A DNA stretch of 64,000 bases from an uncultured Candidatus Thioglobus sp. (GTDB lineage Bacteria; Pseudomonadota; Gammaproteobacteria; PS1; Pseudothioglobaceae). The position numbers and the translations under genes were made by a program. Every line of letters starts with the position of its first letter. The stretch's first letter is position 1. The notes below the pieces were generated by a model. That model was given only the letters and a program-made list of their open reading frames with translations, searched no databases and was not told the origin of the DNA. This document shows positions 62,934 through 64,000 of this stretch, piece after piece. The stretch is taken from the NCBI GenBank assembly GCA_900180385.1, contig FXLX01000006.1:1-64000 (forward strand), written 5' to 3'.

Positions 62934-63890
62934 ATGACGAGTATGAAATTTATTGATTTATTTGCAGGTATTGGAGGTATAAAAATAGCATTTGAAAATG
63001 CAGGTTTTGACTGCGTGTTTTCTAATGATTTTGACAAGAACTCAAAAATAACATTTGATTTAAATGTTAGAAAAATATCTAATGAAATGATTCTTGGCGA
63101 TATCCAAGATATCAAAACACACTCAATACCAGATTTTGATATTTTATGTGGAGGTTTTCCATGTCAACCTTTTTCTGTGGCTGGTTATCGACAAGGATTT
63201 GAGGACGAAAGGGGCAGGGGTAATTTGTTTTTTGATATTATAAGAATATTGAAAGATAAAAAACCGAGAGCTTTTTTATTAGAAAATGTAAAAAATTTAA
63301 AAACTCATGACAGTGGAAATACTATCAAAGTTATATACCAGGAGTTAGAAAAATTAGGTTATAAAGTTAAGGATCAGGTTTTAAATTCAATGGAATATGG
63401 AAATTTACCACAAAATAGAGAAAGAATTTATATTGTAGGTTTCTTAGAAAAAAAATCTTTCGATGATTTTAAATTTCCAGAAAAAATACTACTAACAAAA
63501 ACTATCCGTAACTGTTTAGAAAATAAAGAAGTGGATGACAAATATTACTACAACGATAAACCTTTGTATGAAAAAATAAAAAATGATATTGTTAAGAAGA
63601 ACACTATTTATCAATGGAGAAGAAAATATGTCAGGGAAAATAAAAATAATGTTTGCCCAACATTAACAGCAAATATGGGTATGGGAGGTCACAATGTTCC
63701 ATTAGTTTTAAACGGAAAAGGTATTAGGAAAATTACACCAAGAGAATGTGCTAATTTCCAAGGATTCCCTAAAAAATATAAATTACCAAATATTGCAGAT
63801 TCACATTTATATAAACAATTTGGAAATTCTGTGTCTATACCAGTTATTGAAAGAATTGCTGAAAATATAAAGTCAGCATTAATAAAGTAA
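62934..63890 (+). CDS. DNA (cytosine-5-)-methyltransferase
   Basis: FIDLFAGIGGIKIAFENAG, GGFPCQPFSVAG, LLENVKNL, QFGNSVSIPVIERIA. Confidence 0.95.
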   Translation: MTSMKFIDLFAGIGGIKIAFENAGFDCVFSNDFDKNSKITFDLNVRKISNEMILGDIQDIKTHSIPDFDILCGGFPCQPFSVAGYRQGFEDERGRGNLFFDIIRILKDKKPRAFLLENVKNLKTHDSGNTIKVIYQELEKLGYKVKDQVLNSMEYGNLPQNRERIYIVGFLEKKSFDDFKFPEKILLTKTIRNCLENKEVDDKYYYNDKPLYEKIKNDIVKKNTIYQWRRKYVRENKNNVCPTLTANMGMGGHNVPLVLNGKGIRKITPRECANFQGFPKKYKLPNIADSHLYKQFGNSVSIPVIERIAENIKSALIK

Positions 63891-63893
63891 AGT

Positions 63894-64000
63894 ATGTTTT
63901 TTAATAATCAAGCCAATAGTCAAAAACAGGAATATCAAGATTTTTTAAAAATAGCTGGATGTTTATCTAATATGTTTTCTGATTCAGAAGTTCCATATTT
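63894..64000 (+). CDS. start of a gene downstream of the methyltransferase, truncated by window (candidate cognate restriction enzyme)
   Basis: MFFNNQANSQKQEYQDFLKIAGCLSNMFSDSEVPY..., nearly contiguous with methyltransferase. Confidence 0.4.
   Translation, partial: MFFNNQANSQKQEYQDFLKIAGCLSNMFSDSEVPY

Overview
The window looks like a low-GC gammaproteobacterial chromosome. A SUP05/Thioglobus-like sulfur oxidiser is an inference from gene content, not tested. The main segments are as follows. (1) Housekeeping genes at about 0.1-24.6 kb: acs, hemB, thiC, waaA, obgE, proB, folK, panB/panC, nfuA, thiL, dksA-like, cbbY-like HAD, ilvA, rimI, icd. Two accessory insertions interrupt this stretch. 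One is an unusual restriction-modification-like operon (9.1-14.05 kb) made of a nuclease-methylase fusion, a RelA/SpoT-domain synthetase, a small membrane protein and HsdS, with no HsdR translocase. The other is a Fic-domain/HTH gene with a palindromic operator lying between panB and panC. (2) A tandem family of four secreted Gly/Asn-rich GPF-repeat proteins (24.7-27.7 kb), possibly sulfur-globule-type. (3) tRNA-Asn(GTT) at 27.72 kb, followed by an about 33-kb integrated-plasmid-like conjugative element. It carries an iteron/Rep module, a near-complete F-type T4SS (TraA, L, E, K, B, V, C, N, W, U, TrbC, F, D, I, H, G) with embedded cargo, VapBC, and a ParA partition module with palindromic TGTCTACATGTAGACA sites. 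No integrase is recognisable. (4) A decayed restriction/defence graveyard at 61.3-62.9 kb (truncated ATPase, degenerate hsdR 3' end, HNH fragment, frameshifted nuclease-like gene), then an intact C5-cytosine methyltransferase and the start of a further gene. All calls come from reading the sequence; no searches were run.
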